The notes beneath the pieces were generated by a model. That model had not been told where the DNA came from and did not search any database. It saw nothing but the letters and a program-made list of their open reading frames with translations. Below, in pieces: positions 22,403 to 33,249 of a DNA stretch of 64,000 nt. Each line of letters opens with the position of its first letter. Position 1 is the first letter of the stretch. This DNA is from Trichoderma breve. Taxonomy: Eukaryota; Ascomycota; Sordariomycetes; Hypocreales; Hypocreaceae. The stretch lies in contig NC_079234.1 of NCBI RefSeq assembly GCF_028502605.1, positions 62,001-126,000 on the forward strand, read 5' to 3'. The position numbers and the translations under genes were made by a program.

Positions 22403-23422
22403 TTAATTCAGTGCTTGATTCTTCAGTCTTGGGAACAATGCTAGAGCATTTTCGCGGTTCACCTGGGCGGCCAGGGCTGGCTCTTGGAATCGGTACGCGT
22501 CCTGCCGAGATGTGTGGAAGTCGATAATGTCATTATTTGCGTACGGAGTATCGCTGCCTTATAGTATGTGGCCAGGCTTGGCAAACTTCTCCAGGATACA
22601 CAGTACGTTTTCTGTCCCGGCAACGGCCGTGTCATAGTAGAAGTTGCGAGCATCATCCCAGAATGCGTCGGCGTCTTCCTTCGTCTTGTTTAAGACACTG
22701 GTCGGGCGGCCGATGAGGTAAGGTAGTGTACCACCAGCGTGCGATAAGATGATTTTGCAGTTTGGGTTATTACGGACCGTCTTGTTGTGCAGCATGTCGA
22801 TCGCGGTCTGGGTCGTCTCGTAAGGATACCTGATGACCGGCTGTGGCATACCGCTGACCTGGGCGGTATCAACCGGGTGGGTAGGGTGAACAAGGATCAC
22901 GGCAGAGCGCCGGTTTAGCTCCGCCCAAATTCCCTTGAAGTCCGGATGGCCGAGATAGTGATTGCCCTTTCCATAGCGTGTGAAGAGGACCACACCATCC
23001 GCCTTGAGAACGTCGTAGGCATAAGCGATCTCATTGAGTGTGAGCTTCTCGTCTTGGAGATTTGGCAGTGCGGCAAAGAAGCCATATTTGTTAGGCTGTT
23101 CATCTCGCAACTTGGCACAGAACTCATTGGCCTGCCGAGCTAGGTTGGCAGAGGCCTGGGGATCCTTCAGGATGCAGGCTCCTGGGGCCGTGAGGGAAAG
23201 GATGGAAGTAGTGATGCCGAATTTTTCATTGACTTTTTGGTCCAGCTCAGGTGTCCATTCGGGGATAAACCACCCAGATGGGTCACCACCGGACACCTCG
23301 ACGGCTGTGGAAGTACGTGAGGTTAGTAGGTATGACATAGAGATTCTAGTGTATGAAACAGTACCTTGGCGGTAGAAGTCTGGAACAAAGTGGTGATGGA
23401 CATCGATTCTATTGGGCGTCAT
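22403..23422 (-). CDS. Amidohydrolase-family decarboxylase (ACMSD / 6-methylsalicylate decarboxylase-like) with in-frame stop
   Basis: Exon 1 (23422-23365) encodes MTPNRIDVHHHFVPDFY, with the metal-binding HxH (here HHH) of the amidohydrolase_2 fold. After a 60-bp intron, exon 2 continues with LSLTAPGACIL, VHPTHP (metal His), ILSHAGGTLPYL (His) and the YYDTA strand. Family members such as aminocarboxymuconate-semialdehyde decarboxylase and fungal 6-methylsalicylate decarboxylase remove CO2 from aromatic or muconate substrates. A TAA at 22559-22561 ends the frame at GHIL, just before GSDTPYA, the motif that supplies the essential Asp. The same frame then stays open for 51 more codons of clearly coding family C-terminus to TAA at 22403-22405. 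The protein is either truncated at 267 residues and dead, or read through. It diverges from the flavin monooxygenase and shares two CGG-N8-CCG sites with it. Confidence 0.8.
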
Positions 23423-23806
23423 TGTGATTTGAAAAGGTCAAAGCACAAATAGTTACTGTTAGTGGGTTAAATTTCTTCTGGATGAATCTGGTTTTGCAAG
23501 AAATCATTGCCAAACAGTGTTTCCTTTATAGCCATACAAGCCTCAGCTTGCTGGCATCCGCCTCAGAATCTCTCCCCATGGAGATCTTCCCCACAATGCG
23601 GAGGTAGAATCCGGGGAAGACATGTAAGGGCGTAGGATGAAGAACTTGCGTTGCGTAGAAATCGGGGCTCTCCAATCGCAACATACGAAATCGCCCTTTG
23701 AACCCAACGAACAGCGCAGTTAGCTCCCCTCGCCCGAGGGGTATAGTTTAGATCGCCGTTTGGGTAACCGTACGGCTCCCCGCAGTGTATGCTATGATAT
23801 CGTGCC

Positions 23807-23820
23807 CGGGTCTCTATCCG
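23807..23820. promoter_or_regulatory. CGG-N8-CCG inverted repeat (site 1)
   Basis: CGGGTCTCTATCCG. It lies in the 598-bp divergent promoter between the amidohydrolase and the flavin monooxygenase. It is one of eight such sites in the cluster and the most degenerate in its flanks. Confidence 0.5.
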
Positions 23821-23849
23821 GGTTGAACCTAAGACCCAAGGCGCACCCC

Positions 23850-23863
23850 CGGATTCAGATCCG
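23850..23863. promoter_or_regulatory. CGG-N8-CCG inverted repeat (site 2)
   Basis: CGGATTCAGATCCG. It is a CGGAT-N4-ATCCG palindrome in the same divergent promoter, 158 bp upstream of the flavin monooxygenase ATG. It differs by one base from the site at 39559, and even the preceding CACCCC is shared. Confidence 0.6.
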
Positions 23864-24020
23864 GACCCCACTTCGGCTCAGGGATTCGTGATAATGGATG
23901 AGAGGACTCCGGATGTCTCCCGCCCAGCGACATACATGTAAGTGGGTTTTCATGGCAGTAATTTTGATGAACAATTAGCAGCGATCGTTTCAGAATCCTA
24001 GAATCACGGCAATAGACATC

Positions 24021-25484
24021 ATGAAGGAAGGTACTCCAAATCACGTCCACGATGTCATCATCGTAGGTGCTGGCATTTCTGGCATCAGCGCGGCACATCA
24101 TATTCAGAGAACACTGCCTGATTCTGAGTATCTACTTCTTGAGGGCCGTGATAGCATTGGTGGCACGTGGGACCTGTTCCGCTATCCTGGCATCCGATCT
24201 GACACGGATTTACATACGTTTGGATTCGGCTGGCAACCATGGCAAGAAAATCGAGCCATCGCAGATGGTGATGCTATCGCTCGCTATTTACGCACCACGG
24301 CAGAAATGGATGGAATATACAGCCACATTCGGTTTCAGCACCACATAATCGCGGCCAATTGGTCATCGGCGTCGGAGCTCTGGACCTTGGAGGTCGAAGC
24401 CAACGGCAGCCGCGTTGAGCTGCATACCAAGTTTTTGATTCTGGGGACAGGCTATTACGACTACAAAGAACCCCTACAAGCTGAGATCCCGGGTCTATCT
24501 AACTTCCGTGGCGATCTCGTCCACCCTCAGTTCTGGCCTAAAGATCTCGACTACTCTGGCAAGCGGGTGGTCATCATCGGCAGCGGTGCCACCGCCATCA
24601 CCCTGCTGCCCAATCTAGCTAAGAAGGCAAGCCATGTAACGATGCTGCAACGCAGTCCAACATACATCATGTCTATCGATAATACAACTGGCGGTTCATG
24701 GATACACAAACTTCTCCCTAAGACGTGGGCATTCCAACTGGATCGCTGGATGTTTATGTGGATGATTGTTATCCTGTACAACTTCTGCCGGCTCTTTCCC
24801 GAGCGCTCTCGGGCTTCTTTGGAAGGCGCTGTCGCGAAACAACTTCCCAAAGGAATTTCCATGGACCACTTCCGGCCGCTCTACAAGCCTTGGGACCAGC
24901 GTGTTTGCTTCTCTCCCAACGGCGACTTCTTTGAGAGTCTCAGAGAGGGCGGGGCGCACGTAGAGACTGCTCACATCAAGACGGTGACCTCAGACTCTAT
25001 AATCCTCCATAATGGAAAAACACTGGAAGCGGATATAATTGTCACCGCCACGGGCCTAAAGTTTTGCGTTGGTGGTCATATTCGCGTCACTATGGATGAC
25101 GAAGAGATCAACCTCGCTGACCGCTATGCCTGGAACTCAACGATGTTACAAGATGTACCGAATTTGGCTTTTATGATGGGCTATGTCAATGCCTCTTGGA
25201 CCTTGGGAGTTGAAACAAGCTCCCGGCTTGTTTGCCGCCTTCTACAGCACATGCGGAGGAAGCGCTATTCCAGCGTTGTTCCGCGTTTGCCCAAGGGAGT
25301 TCCCATGGAGCCTCGGCCGATTTGGGATCTTAATGCTACATATGTGAAAAAAGCACAAGGCTTCATTCCCCGCTGCGGCAATATTGGACCTTGGAGAGGA
25401 CGCACCAACTACTTTGTGGACCTGTGGAAGGCCAGATATGGCAGTATCACCAAGGATTTAGTGTTCCGGGCAGTGAAGCCGTAG
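24021..25484 (+). CDS. Flavin-containing monooxygenase, Baeyer-Villiger type
   Basis: This intronless 487-residue frame has the layout of class B flavoprotein monooxygenases. GAGISG at 16-21 is the FAD Rossmann motif. GGTWDLFRYPGIRSD at 47-61 is the conserved segment after the second strand. FRGDLVHPQFWP at 162-173 matches the Baeyer-Villiger fingerprint FxGxxxHxxxWP. GSGATA at 187-192 is the NADPH Rossmann motif, and ATG near 350 closes the fold. The expected reaction is NADPH- and O2-dependent insertion of oxygen next to a ketone, giving an ester or lactone. The lactonase-type SMP-30 gene and the esterase-like beta-lactamase gene in the cluster would handle such products. The gene diverges from the decarboxylase and converges with SMP-30. 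Confidence 0.85.
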   Translation: MKEGTPNHVHDVIIVGAGISGISAAHHIQRTLPDSEYLLLEGRDSIGGTWDLFRYPGIRSDTDLHTFGFGWQPWQENRAIADGDAIARYLRTTAEMDGIYSHIRFQHHIIAANWSSASELWTLEVEANGSRVELHTKFLILGTGYYDYKEPLQAEIPGLSNFRGDLVHPQFWPKDLDYSGKRVVIIGSGATAITLLPNLAKKASHVTMLQRSPTYIMSIDNTTGGSWIHKLLPKTWAFQLDRWMFMWMIVILYNFCRLFPERSRASLEGAVAKQLPKGISMDHFRPLYKPWDQRVCFSPNGDFFESLREGGAHVETAHIKTVTSDSIILHNGKTLEADIIVTATGLKFCVGGHIRVTMDDEEINLADRYAWNSTMLQDVPNLAFMMGYVNASWTLGVETSSRLVCRLLQHMRRKRYSSVVPRLPKGVPMEPRPIWDLNATYVKKAQGFIPRCGNIGPWRGRTNYFVDLWKARYGSITKDLVFRAVKP

Positions 25485-26052
25485 GTCGTATGAGGCATAT
25501 GATAAATGCTTCGGGAATCAGTGCTGTTCAAGATAAAGGACCTCATTATAGATGCCAAGGAAGATACTGTATTTGGGTATAGACAATCTCTCAAACCACA
25601 AAAGTGGCACAATATGGAAGTTTTCCAATACATGCGAGGAAATAATTGCACCAGCCTCATTAGGTATTCTAGTTTATATTTAGATGAAGGCCGATATGTA
25701 CTTGTATCCTAAATTGTCTGTCATTGCTCTTGAACATGTGTGCTGGATACCCAATGTCTCTCGCTTTTGCTGAACGAGGTTATTATCTATATATGTAATT
25801 CGCTGGGCCTCATAATATGCTATTCTCGAAGAAACAAAAGTAACTAGATGGCTACTTACTCGTTTGTAATTTCACTATCTTTTATCGTAAATGGAAGGCA
25901 ATGAAAGAATTATATTCACACTTATAGTAATATCCATCGACTAAAGGAAACCCTCTCACTAATTACAGCCGTATCCATTTGACATAGAAGTAGTAGAGCA
26001 ACTCTCATAATGATCCTCTAGACTGTAACTGCTGGGAATCTCGATAAAGTCC
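25485..26052. terminator. Convergent 3' region of two cluster genes
   Basis: This 570-bp AT-rich spacer lies between the stop codons of the flavin monooxygenase and the SMP-30 gene. It must hold both 3' ends; AATAAA-like and TATATA elements occur, but no specific polyadenylation site can be assigned. Confidence 0.3.
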
Positions 26053-26976
26053 CTACGGCCGCGCCGTGCCCTTTGCAACATCTACTCTCGCATAACTCAC
26101 AGTACATTTGGTCCGCTTTGCAACCATCGCTGAGAAAATGGTCTCCTCATCATCTGGGAACCAATTGGTGACCAGAAAGAGTGTTTTCCCATCATCTCCG
26201 CCAAGAGTGCATGCCGTTGCATGACCCTTTACATGGATTTCATGCGTGATGTTTGCCTGCTGGTCGAGACGGATGAACTTTTCTAGGCCCAGGCAGCTTA
26301 ACCACATGCCTCCCTCGTCATCCATACATCCACCGTCGATACCGATAAGGCCGTGGGCGGTATTGCCGACCTCGCCGGTTGGTGAGATTGTGGTGGGAGA
26401 CCACACCTTTTGGCGGTTGGAGATCTCGCCACCGGCACCAATGTCCCATTTGAGCAGGCCATACCCAAAGGTCTCCGCACAATATAGCGCCTTGCCGTCG
26501 GGGCTGATGAATAAGGCGTTGGGAAATATGATGTTTTCCTCAGCGACTTTGACGGAGCCGTCTGTCTCGATGACGAGAAGGCGGCCCGGCCGCGGCTGTT
26601 CGCCGTGTAAGACCCGTGCTCCTGTGTCATCAAGATAGACACGACCAGTGTTGTCGATCGCCATGTCGCCGCAGTAGCCAGTCATAACGCCAGACATGTC
26701 GGCGTACAGTGTATCTTTACCAGAGGCATCTCGACGGTATAGCTTAGCATCAAACATGGACGAATAGATGAGCGAACCGTCGGAGGAGAAGCACATGCCG
26801 TTCGGCTGGTTCTCAACTTCACGGAGCACTTTCTTTTCGCCCGAGGAAGGGTCTATGGTGTATATGATGCGTCCAGTCATATCACTGATATAGAGGAGGC
26901 CGTTGTAATAGCGAGGGGACTCGCCAAACAGAAGTCCATAGGCGAGTTGTGTGTGGGTAAGCTCCTTGGGCTCCAT
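26053..26976 (-). CDS. SMP-30/gluconolactonase/LRE-type lactonase
   Basis: The first ATG in the frame is at 26976 (MEPKELTH), giving 307 residues; the upstream open frame lacks an ATG. The protein shows the six-bladed propeller signature of the SMP-30/regucalcin family: GESPRY (metal-binding Glu), NQPNGMCFSSDG (Asn), GDMAIDNTGRVY and FPNALFISPDGKALYCAE (Asn and Asp ligands). Family enzymes hydrolyse lactones or related esters with a divalent metal. In this cluster a natural role is opening a lactone made by the Baeyer-Villiger-type enzyme; that is inference. No perfect CGG-N8-CCG site lies upstream. A CGG-N7-CCG (27185-27197) and a CGGATGAGATGCC half-match (about 27138) do. Confidence 0.85.
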   Translation of the reverse strand: MEPKELTHTQLAYGLLFGESPRYYNGLLYISDMTGRIIYTIDPSSGEKKVLREVENQPNGMCFSSDGSLIYSSMFDAKLYRRDASGKDTLYADMSGVMTGYCGDMAIDNTGRVYLDDTGARVLHGEQPRPGRLLVIETDGSVKVAEENIIFPNALFISPDGKALYCAETFGYGLLKWDIGAGGEISNRQKVWSPTTISPTGEVGNTAHGLIGIDGGCMDDEGGMWLSCLGLEKFIRLDQQANITHEIHVKGHATACTLGGDDGKTLFLVTNWFPDDEETIFSAMVAKRTKCTVSYARVDVAKGTARP

Positions 26977-27126
26977 CTTTGAAGAGGTACAATGAATAAG
27001 ATGCGTTTGAGTGTAGTGCCCGAAGCTTGTTGGCAACTTTGTCGCAGCAGGGAAGACAACATGTCGTATTTTATGTATGTCCAGATGGCCGTACTCTGGA
27101 TCTCCCCGCAACCCCAGCTTCCTCAA

Positions 27127-27826
27127 TCTGGGGCCCCGGATGAGATGCCTAGATGCTAATCGAGATCCTCTGCTTCACCGCTAGCGGATCACACCCGCCT
27201 CGTACCAAGAATCGGGGAGGTAGGTATAAACCCCTAAGTTCTCGCCAAAAGTAGGACAGTTGCTGAAGTAATTGAACCAATATCTATACTATTTTTATCT
27301 GTAATGGATAGAATTAATATACTAGGATCATAAGAAGGAATTAATACGTTATCTCTAGTCCGTACCCAATCAGTGGTGACTGGCTTTCTCGAGAGATCTT
27401 CGGACGGGTGTTCGGTTGGTATGGAAAGGAGTTTTTCGCTCAGTCGCGCTAGCCACCGCCTAGTGAAATTCTTAGAGTCATTCTCCATGGAAGCTTGCGG
27501 AGTTGCTTCCGTGGCCTTTCTCCCTTTGAAAAGCCCACTCCGGGGATCCGTACTCCTTTGTCAGCGGTTGTCTAGCTTAAAATAAGCAAAGATTAAGCCA
27601 ACTCTCTATGATGATAGTTGCTATCCCGTATACACACATATCCGTCCGTTCTACATCAATATCTTTGTTGATAGCGGAGAAGTTTTTTGAGGTAAAAACA
27701 TGGAACTAACGTGGAGACATGCCATACAAACTACCTAAGTTTTAAATATGGATCTTTACAAAATGTTGGAAAACAAAAGCAAATCTCATATAGAGCTACT
27801 CCGTAGACATCTTGAGTTTAATTTGC
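27127..27826. other. Intergenic region between SMP-30 and SDR genes
   Basis: A minus-strand frame of 84 codons at 27234-27488 starts with a true ATG but has no recognisable domain. It may be a fragment or chance. The CGG-N7-CCG near-site lies at 27185-27197. Otherwise nothing is seen. Confidence 0.3.
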
Positions 27827-28871
27827 CTAAACCTTTAAGCCCTCCTCAGTGATTTTCTTCTCCCATTGTCTCGCCACTCCAGCCTCATACTCTGATATCC
27901 CTCCATCTTCAATGTCTGGTGGAGGGGCGTTAAACGCGGGGACTACCCGTGTGCCTCTAGCTGTTGCCTCAAATATCGTCCCATCACCGAATTGCGGATT
28001 CTCCAGCAACTCTAGCATAGCATCAGCAACATCCTCCGCGCTGGCTGTAATTTCATCTGCACTAATCATGCTGCTTTTGTCAGGATCATCGCTCCATAAT
28101 GGTGTCTAGACAAAAGAAATTCTGTTAGCAGAAACTCTAATCTCTTTAACGGGGATGAATATACATTTACAGCACCAGGTGCAATAGCAGCCGTGCGAAT
28201 TCCGACCGTGTCCCGCAAACGACCGAGGCTGCGCACAAAACCGTGTACGCCGTGTTTGCTAGCAAAGTATAATGGTGATCCGATACCATGCACGTATCCA
28301 GCCATGCTACCAACGATAAGCAGCGAGCCCGGAATGCGACGTGAGGTCCAGTGGGCAATAGCGAGCTGGCTGAGCCGGATTGGGTGCGTCAGGTTCACAT
28401 CTATCACGGCGTAGTGACCTGGGTCACCGTCTGCGTCATCTTGTGAAGGACTATTTAGATTTGTCGGTGACTTTGGAGGATTCCAGAAAGAACTCCACCT
28501 AGGCTCAAAAATGCCAGCACCTGGAACGACGATATCAATTTGTGGAAAGGCTGTCTCAGCCGCTTGAGTCAACGCCGACAGCTGCGGCCATGATGTGACA
28601 TCCGTCTTCTTGAATAGCGCGACAGGTCTATTAGCTGATGGAGGTGTTAAAGGATCGTGCGGATACTGCTTTAGAAGTTCCTGGGCCTCTGGTCGCAGGC
28701 TTATATCACCAACCAGAACGGAGCACCCGCGGGAGAGAAGCTTCTTCGCAAATGCGAGATTGATGCCTAGTAATGGTAGTCAGTCTGAGGCTGTCTGACA
28801 CAATGACGGGTAGTTGCACCTGATCCGCCGCCAGTGATAATAGCGTATCTACCTGCTACAGAGAGCGCCAT
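27827..28871 (-). CDS. Short-chain dehydrogenase/reductase (SDR)
   Basis: Exons 28871-28820, 28766-28171 and 28105-27827 give 308 residues. The first intron splits the glycine-rich cofactor motif (TGGGSG|GIN). The second is GTAAAT...GTCTAG. Features are YAIITGGGSGGI (TGxxxGxG nucleotide site), VVPGAGIF in the place of NNAG, a serine-containing VGSMAGYV strand and the catalytic YFASK. The C-terminal half (SMISADEITASAEDVADAML) resembles fungal 15-hydroxyprostaglandin-dehydrogenase-like SDRs. It probably oxidises or reduces a hydroxyl/keto group of the cluster substrate with NAD(P). The upstream spacer, shared with the divergent regulator, holds two CGG-N8-CCG sites. Confidence 0.85.
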
Positions 28872-29113
28872 GATATTAGTCTCAGGTGCACAATATCCGA
28901 TAGGTCGGTCTTTCAGATTGACTGCCTATTCCGGCGCTGCATGTAAACGTCTGAGATGCATTTATGTGCCAGAGTTCCTGGTTACACTAAATAAGAAGTA
29001 CAGTGGTTTTGAAATTGAATGGCTTATTGAGTGAAAGCCTCTAAACTGTTTGAATGGGATAATGTGATAGTAGGTCAATATTGAACGCATTCTCAAGAGT
29101 CAACAGCGCACGC

Positions 29114-29127
29114 CGGATGTGCTTCCG
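29114..29127. promoter_or_regulatory. CGG-N8-CCG inverted repeat (site 3)
   Basis: CGGATGTGCTTCCG. It lies between the SDR gene (minus) and the regulator gene (plus), and forms a pair with the next site 24 bp downstream. Confidence 0.6.
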
Positions 29128-29137
29128 GAGGTGAGGC

Positions 29138-29151
29138 CGGATGCGCTTCCG
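29138..29151. promoter_or_regulatory. CGG-N8-CCG inverted repeat (site 4)
   Basis: CGGATGCGCTTCCG. It differs from site 3 at one base. The 24-bp spacing is close to two helical turns (about 21 bp), so two bound dimers could lie on nearly the same face of the DNA. Confidence 0.6.
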
Positions 29152-30115
29152 CTAGCGTCGAGCTAGGTCCAATAATACGAGACGGGTTGGTCTACATCAT
29201 CCTAGAATGCTCTTTTCACGAAACATATTTGAGAGCCTCTGATTGATCATCGTCACTATGCTAGACGACTAATGCTCGGTTCACCGGATGTGGCCATGAT
29301 TGCAGGTGCCCCGCATCTTGTTTGTGTTTGCCCAACGTCTTGAACACGTAAAGTCCGAAAGTCGCTAAGCGTCCTGCCCATGTTGCCGTGCGAGGTGTTT
29401 GCAACAAAGGGGGAAATCGAGACATGGTCAGCGAACAGAAACAAACAATGCGTATATACCCATCACACTGGACTCATTTAGAATGGTGGTCGTATTCTCT
29501 TCATGTATAGGTACACATACGAGTTGATACTTAATTTGCGGGCCTGTTTCCTTTTCTTTTCTTTTGCAAACCTCTTGCCAAGCTCTTGGTTAGATGCTTC
29601 AGCAGACCCTTTCATCATGTCAATGTCAGCTTGCCGTGGGATTCTGATGGAAAAAATGAGCTGCAAATATCTGTCACTTGGTGATCTCCCATTGCAAGCC
29701 AGGATGGGGCATTTTGCAACCCCGGTTTGAGATAAATCCTGCAGTACTTGCGCGTTTAAAGAGTAAACTGTAAGCGGGTATATGATGCCCCCCTTGACTT
29801 AGGGCCTTTGAAATCCCCTAAGATCCCCTTACATGTACAGAGTAGGAGTAGTGTAGCAGTGGCTGCCCCATGGGGTATTCTCAGCTGCACATGTTTAGCC
29901 TTGGTGAATAGGTACGCGGAGAAAGCGGAGTGCAGTCTAGCGCCACCGTGGGTTCCGGTGTGTCCTTTCAACCATCTGTCATACCTCAAATCCATTTAAG
30001 CAGGGTGCTAGAGACCACACACAATCAGATCGTTGTATCTGAATTACTTGCGCGGCAAAATTATTTACCCCGAGTTCAGTTTGGTTTCGCTCCGTCCAAC
30101 AGATGCCATAGGAGT
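29152..30115. other. Upstream region of the cluster regulator
   Basis: No supported gene. A CT/TTTTC-rich stretch lies around 29548-29570. Short minus frames at 29256-29995 have no domain. It probably holds the 5' untranslated region and promoter of the regulator. Confidence 0.35.
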
Positions 30116-32934
30116 ATGCCAATGGTGTCACAAATGTCGCCACGGTCTACTGCCGGGTCTCCCGAGCCTGGAGGCACTCGTAAACGGCGCCGAACTCCGT
30201 TAGCTTGCGATGAATGCCGCGATAGGAAGCGCAAGTGTGACGGCGTGAAGCCTGTATGCGGCGCATGCCGTCGACGAAGCATCACGACTTGCGTCTGGAA
30301 CGAGGAGAGGGTCAGCAAGATGTGGACCAATAGGTAACGTCTTCAAACCTGTAATCCGATCTCCGAACCCTTCCTGACAGTTTCACAGTTATGTTGAGGG
30401 TCTCAGGGCTCGAATACGGGAGCTTGAGTCGTCACAGAATCTTCCATCAAGCCAATCTGCTCATAGCGTTCTGTTTCCAGGGTTATCGCCGCCGGAACCC
30501 GCCAATGCCAGTCCGGATATGGAGATGCCTCAACCAATGGCGCAGCCAACGAGCCCACCAGCTGATCAGACTACAAAGAACCTGCCACCTTACTACACCG
30601 ACGTGCAGGTCGAATATAGACCTGCCGTAAATAACAACCTTCCTGATTCGCCCAAGGACTTGTCGCACTCATTGCGCAGCAAGCCCTCTCCAGCCTATCA
30701 AGACCCAGATCCAGATCTTGACGCCAGCTCGGATAGCGATGACACTGATGTGAACGCAATGGGCGTCATAGCTCCCTTGAATAGCATCGGTGGTAGGCGA
30801 AACAGGAGACCTTCTGAGTACTTTGGTCCCTCCAGTACTGCGAGTCTGGTAGACAGGGCAAGGAATGCCATGGGCCAACAGTGCCGTAAACACTGGTCTG
30901 TGTTGAATAATAGGCCATGCTCCCAATGCCAACATGAGCTGGTCTCTGCCTTGAGCCCGTCGTGTGCTTCATCCGGGCGTTCTCACTCACTCAAGACGGA
31001 CAGTGCGGTATTTGGCATGACAGTTCCTCCACGCGAGGAAGCCGACGATCTCGTGGAAAACTACTGGCGTTGGACACACTCACTCTATCCATCTATCCAT
31101 AGGCCGTCGTTCGAAGAACGCTACCGTATGATATGGTACCCTCAGACGGGGCCACGCTGTCTTAACACAGAGGCCCAACCCTTCGCGCCGGCGGGCCTGT
31201 ATGCCTCCATGGGCGACCGTCTATTCTACTGCATGCTCAACAGTGTGTTTGCTTTAGGTGCCCTCTTCAGCCCCAGGATGGGCCACAAGGACCGAGAGCA
31301 GTTGAGCCGCGGATTCTTTGAGCGTGCTAAGAAGCTCATGGATCTAGACATGCTCGCTGCAGGCAGTTTGGCTCTCGTGCAAACGTTGTTGCTCATGAGT
31401 CAGTACCTACAGAGCACAGAGATGTCGAGCACTTGCTGGAACATCGTCGGGCTTGCGGTGCGCGTCGCCCAGAATATTGGGCTGCACCACGACCCCAAAA
31501 CCTGCAACCAGGGTTGCTGCCCATCACAGGCCCTTGACCAAGCGGAGACAGAGATGCGAAGACGGGCATGGGCGGGCTGTGTGTTGTTGGATCGGTAAGT
31601 GTCTATCTGCTACCCCCTCTCCGCACTCGGTTGGTGGCTGACCATGTATCAGAGTCCTCTGCTTGACGTACGGGCGGCCCTTGATTGTCCACGCGGCCAT
31701 GTCGCAGAGCCATCTCGTCCTTCCAGTAGCCGTGGATGATGAATATTTGACGCGACTTCCGGACGCTCCAGGATCACAGCCGGATGAGACACCGAGCCTA
31801 ACAGAATGTTATGTACAGACTGTTCAACTGCAAGATATCCTCGGCGAGATCCTGACCACGCTGTACCACTCGGATCCTAACCCAAGCCCGGGCTCCTCAC
31901 TCAGCACTGGAGTAAAAAGTGTTGACTTCCACAAGCTCTTCGCCGTTGATAGTCTGCTTACAGCATGGCATAAAAGACTACCACCACATCTTCAAGCTAG
32001 TCGGTATAAGAACAGCGGAGAGCCCCCTACTCTCAACCTATCAGATAGAAAGGTAGTGTACCGTAGACAGGCGATAGTCCTGGAGGTTAGGTATGTTAGC
32101 CAGTCCCTCAAACGTATGACACGACAAGTCAGTACTCACAAGTGTGGAAAGATATTTGCACGTTCATTTAATGATGCTCCGACCGGTTTTATCGGGCCTT
32201 TGTGACCCAGCATCGCAATCAAGTGAATTGGGCACAGGTTCCATGCAAGATGAGATGGTGCTCAAGGCAGCCAACCTATGCGTGTCTGGAGCACGAGAAT
32301 TATTACAGCTGATTGAGGATAATATCTATTTCAAGACGGACGTCCTTTCTCCTCCGTGGTACACGGTCTTCTGTAAGTCCCTTCTGGCACTCTGTGGGTC
32401 GAAAATCGTGCTTATGTCCCTTTATAGATATACATAGCTGCGCCATGGTTTTTCTCATCAGTCTGCTATGCTCTCCGAAGCACATCCACTGCATGGACGA
32501 GGCCTCACTTCTCGAAGGACTGACTCGATGTTTCGCAGCTCTCAAACATTACCAGAGTCGAAGCCGTGCGGCGGGACGCTGCCGCAAGTTTCTCATCTCG
32601 GTGCAGCAAGAAGTCTTCCACTACCGGAGTCAGAACGGTTTGTCGTCTCCCTCTAAGTGTTAATATTACGGTCGTCAGGGTAACAAATATGAATGCAGGA
32701 GTAATGAACGATTTAGGTGTCCTAGAAACCCCCGGCACTGCAGTCATGCTGGGAGGTGAAAATAGCCATGTACGACCAGACCCTTCCATTTGGAACAAAG
32801 ATCTACTCTCTCGGTCGGACATTATGCAGGAAGATGTGCGCTTTGATGAGCAGATTTGGATGTATAATACTCCTGATATTGCCTGGCTTACACAAGGATT
32901 ATATTACGAGGAGCACCCTGAGAACAGTTTATAA
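30116..32934 (+). CDS. Zn2Cys6 transcription factor, probable cluster regulator
   Basis: Six exons (30116-30333, 30389-31594, 31653-32090, 32152-32372, 32428-32637, 32699-32934) give 842 residues. The zinc cluster CDECRDRKRKC...CGACRRRSITTC begins near residue 31. It is followed by a basic linker and a short coiled coil (YVEGLRARIRELES) split by intron 1. A long acidic, Ser/Pro-rich spacer comes next. The fungal-specific transcription factor domain starts near residue 260 (LVENYWRWTHSLYPSIHRPSFEERY, seen in part) and includes AWAGCVLLDRVLCLTYGRPL over intron 2. Three exon junctions were chosen by continuity of this domain. The gene sits in the centre of the enzyme cluster behind two CGG-N8-CCG palindromes, which fits an autoregulated pathway activator or repressor. 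Confidence 0.85.
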
Positions 32935-33112
32935 TCCCCATATAGGGCATTAAATAAACCATCAATAATGTCTCGTTTTCATGAATGTCTTAAGAGTATA
33001 CTATGTACGTATCGGCTTATTCCTACGGTCACCTTTGAACAAGCATATCTCCCCGCTTGCCGCGAGCCAGCGCGCGGTGTGGTAGCCGTACCGGATCCTA
33101 GCCCACACATGC

Positions 33113-33126
33113 CGGATAGTGATCCG
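33113..33126. promoter_or_regulatory. CGG-N8-CCG inverted repeat (site 5)
   Basis: CGGATAGTGATCCG. It lies 124 bp upstream of the aldehyde dehydrogenase ATG and matches CGGAT-N4-ATCCG exactly. Confidence 0.6.
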
Positions 33127-33249
33127 CTCTATGGCAACACCATCCGGAAAATAACGTGAAAAAGTACCCTGCATCCATGATATGTACGAGCTTCTCCATG
33201 GTCTGAAATTTAGCTCCAATACAAGGAAGCAGTAACAGTAGCAGAAACC

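Noticed and set aside
23563..24101. Minus-strand frames in the divergent promoter between decarboxylase and flavin monooxygenase
   Set aside because: They overlap the two palindromic sites and lack any domain; a promoter is the simpler reading.
27185..27197. CGG-N7-CCG upstream of SMP-30 as a ninth regulator site
   Set aside because: Spacing is one base short of the eight other sites; listed as a near-match only.
27234..27488. 84-codon minus-strand frame with a true ATG between SMP-30 and SDR genes
   Set aside because: No family resemblance and no extension by splicing; kept only as a note on the intergenic region.
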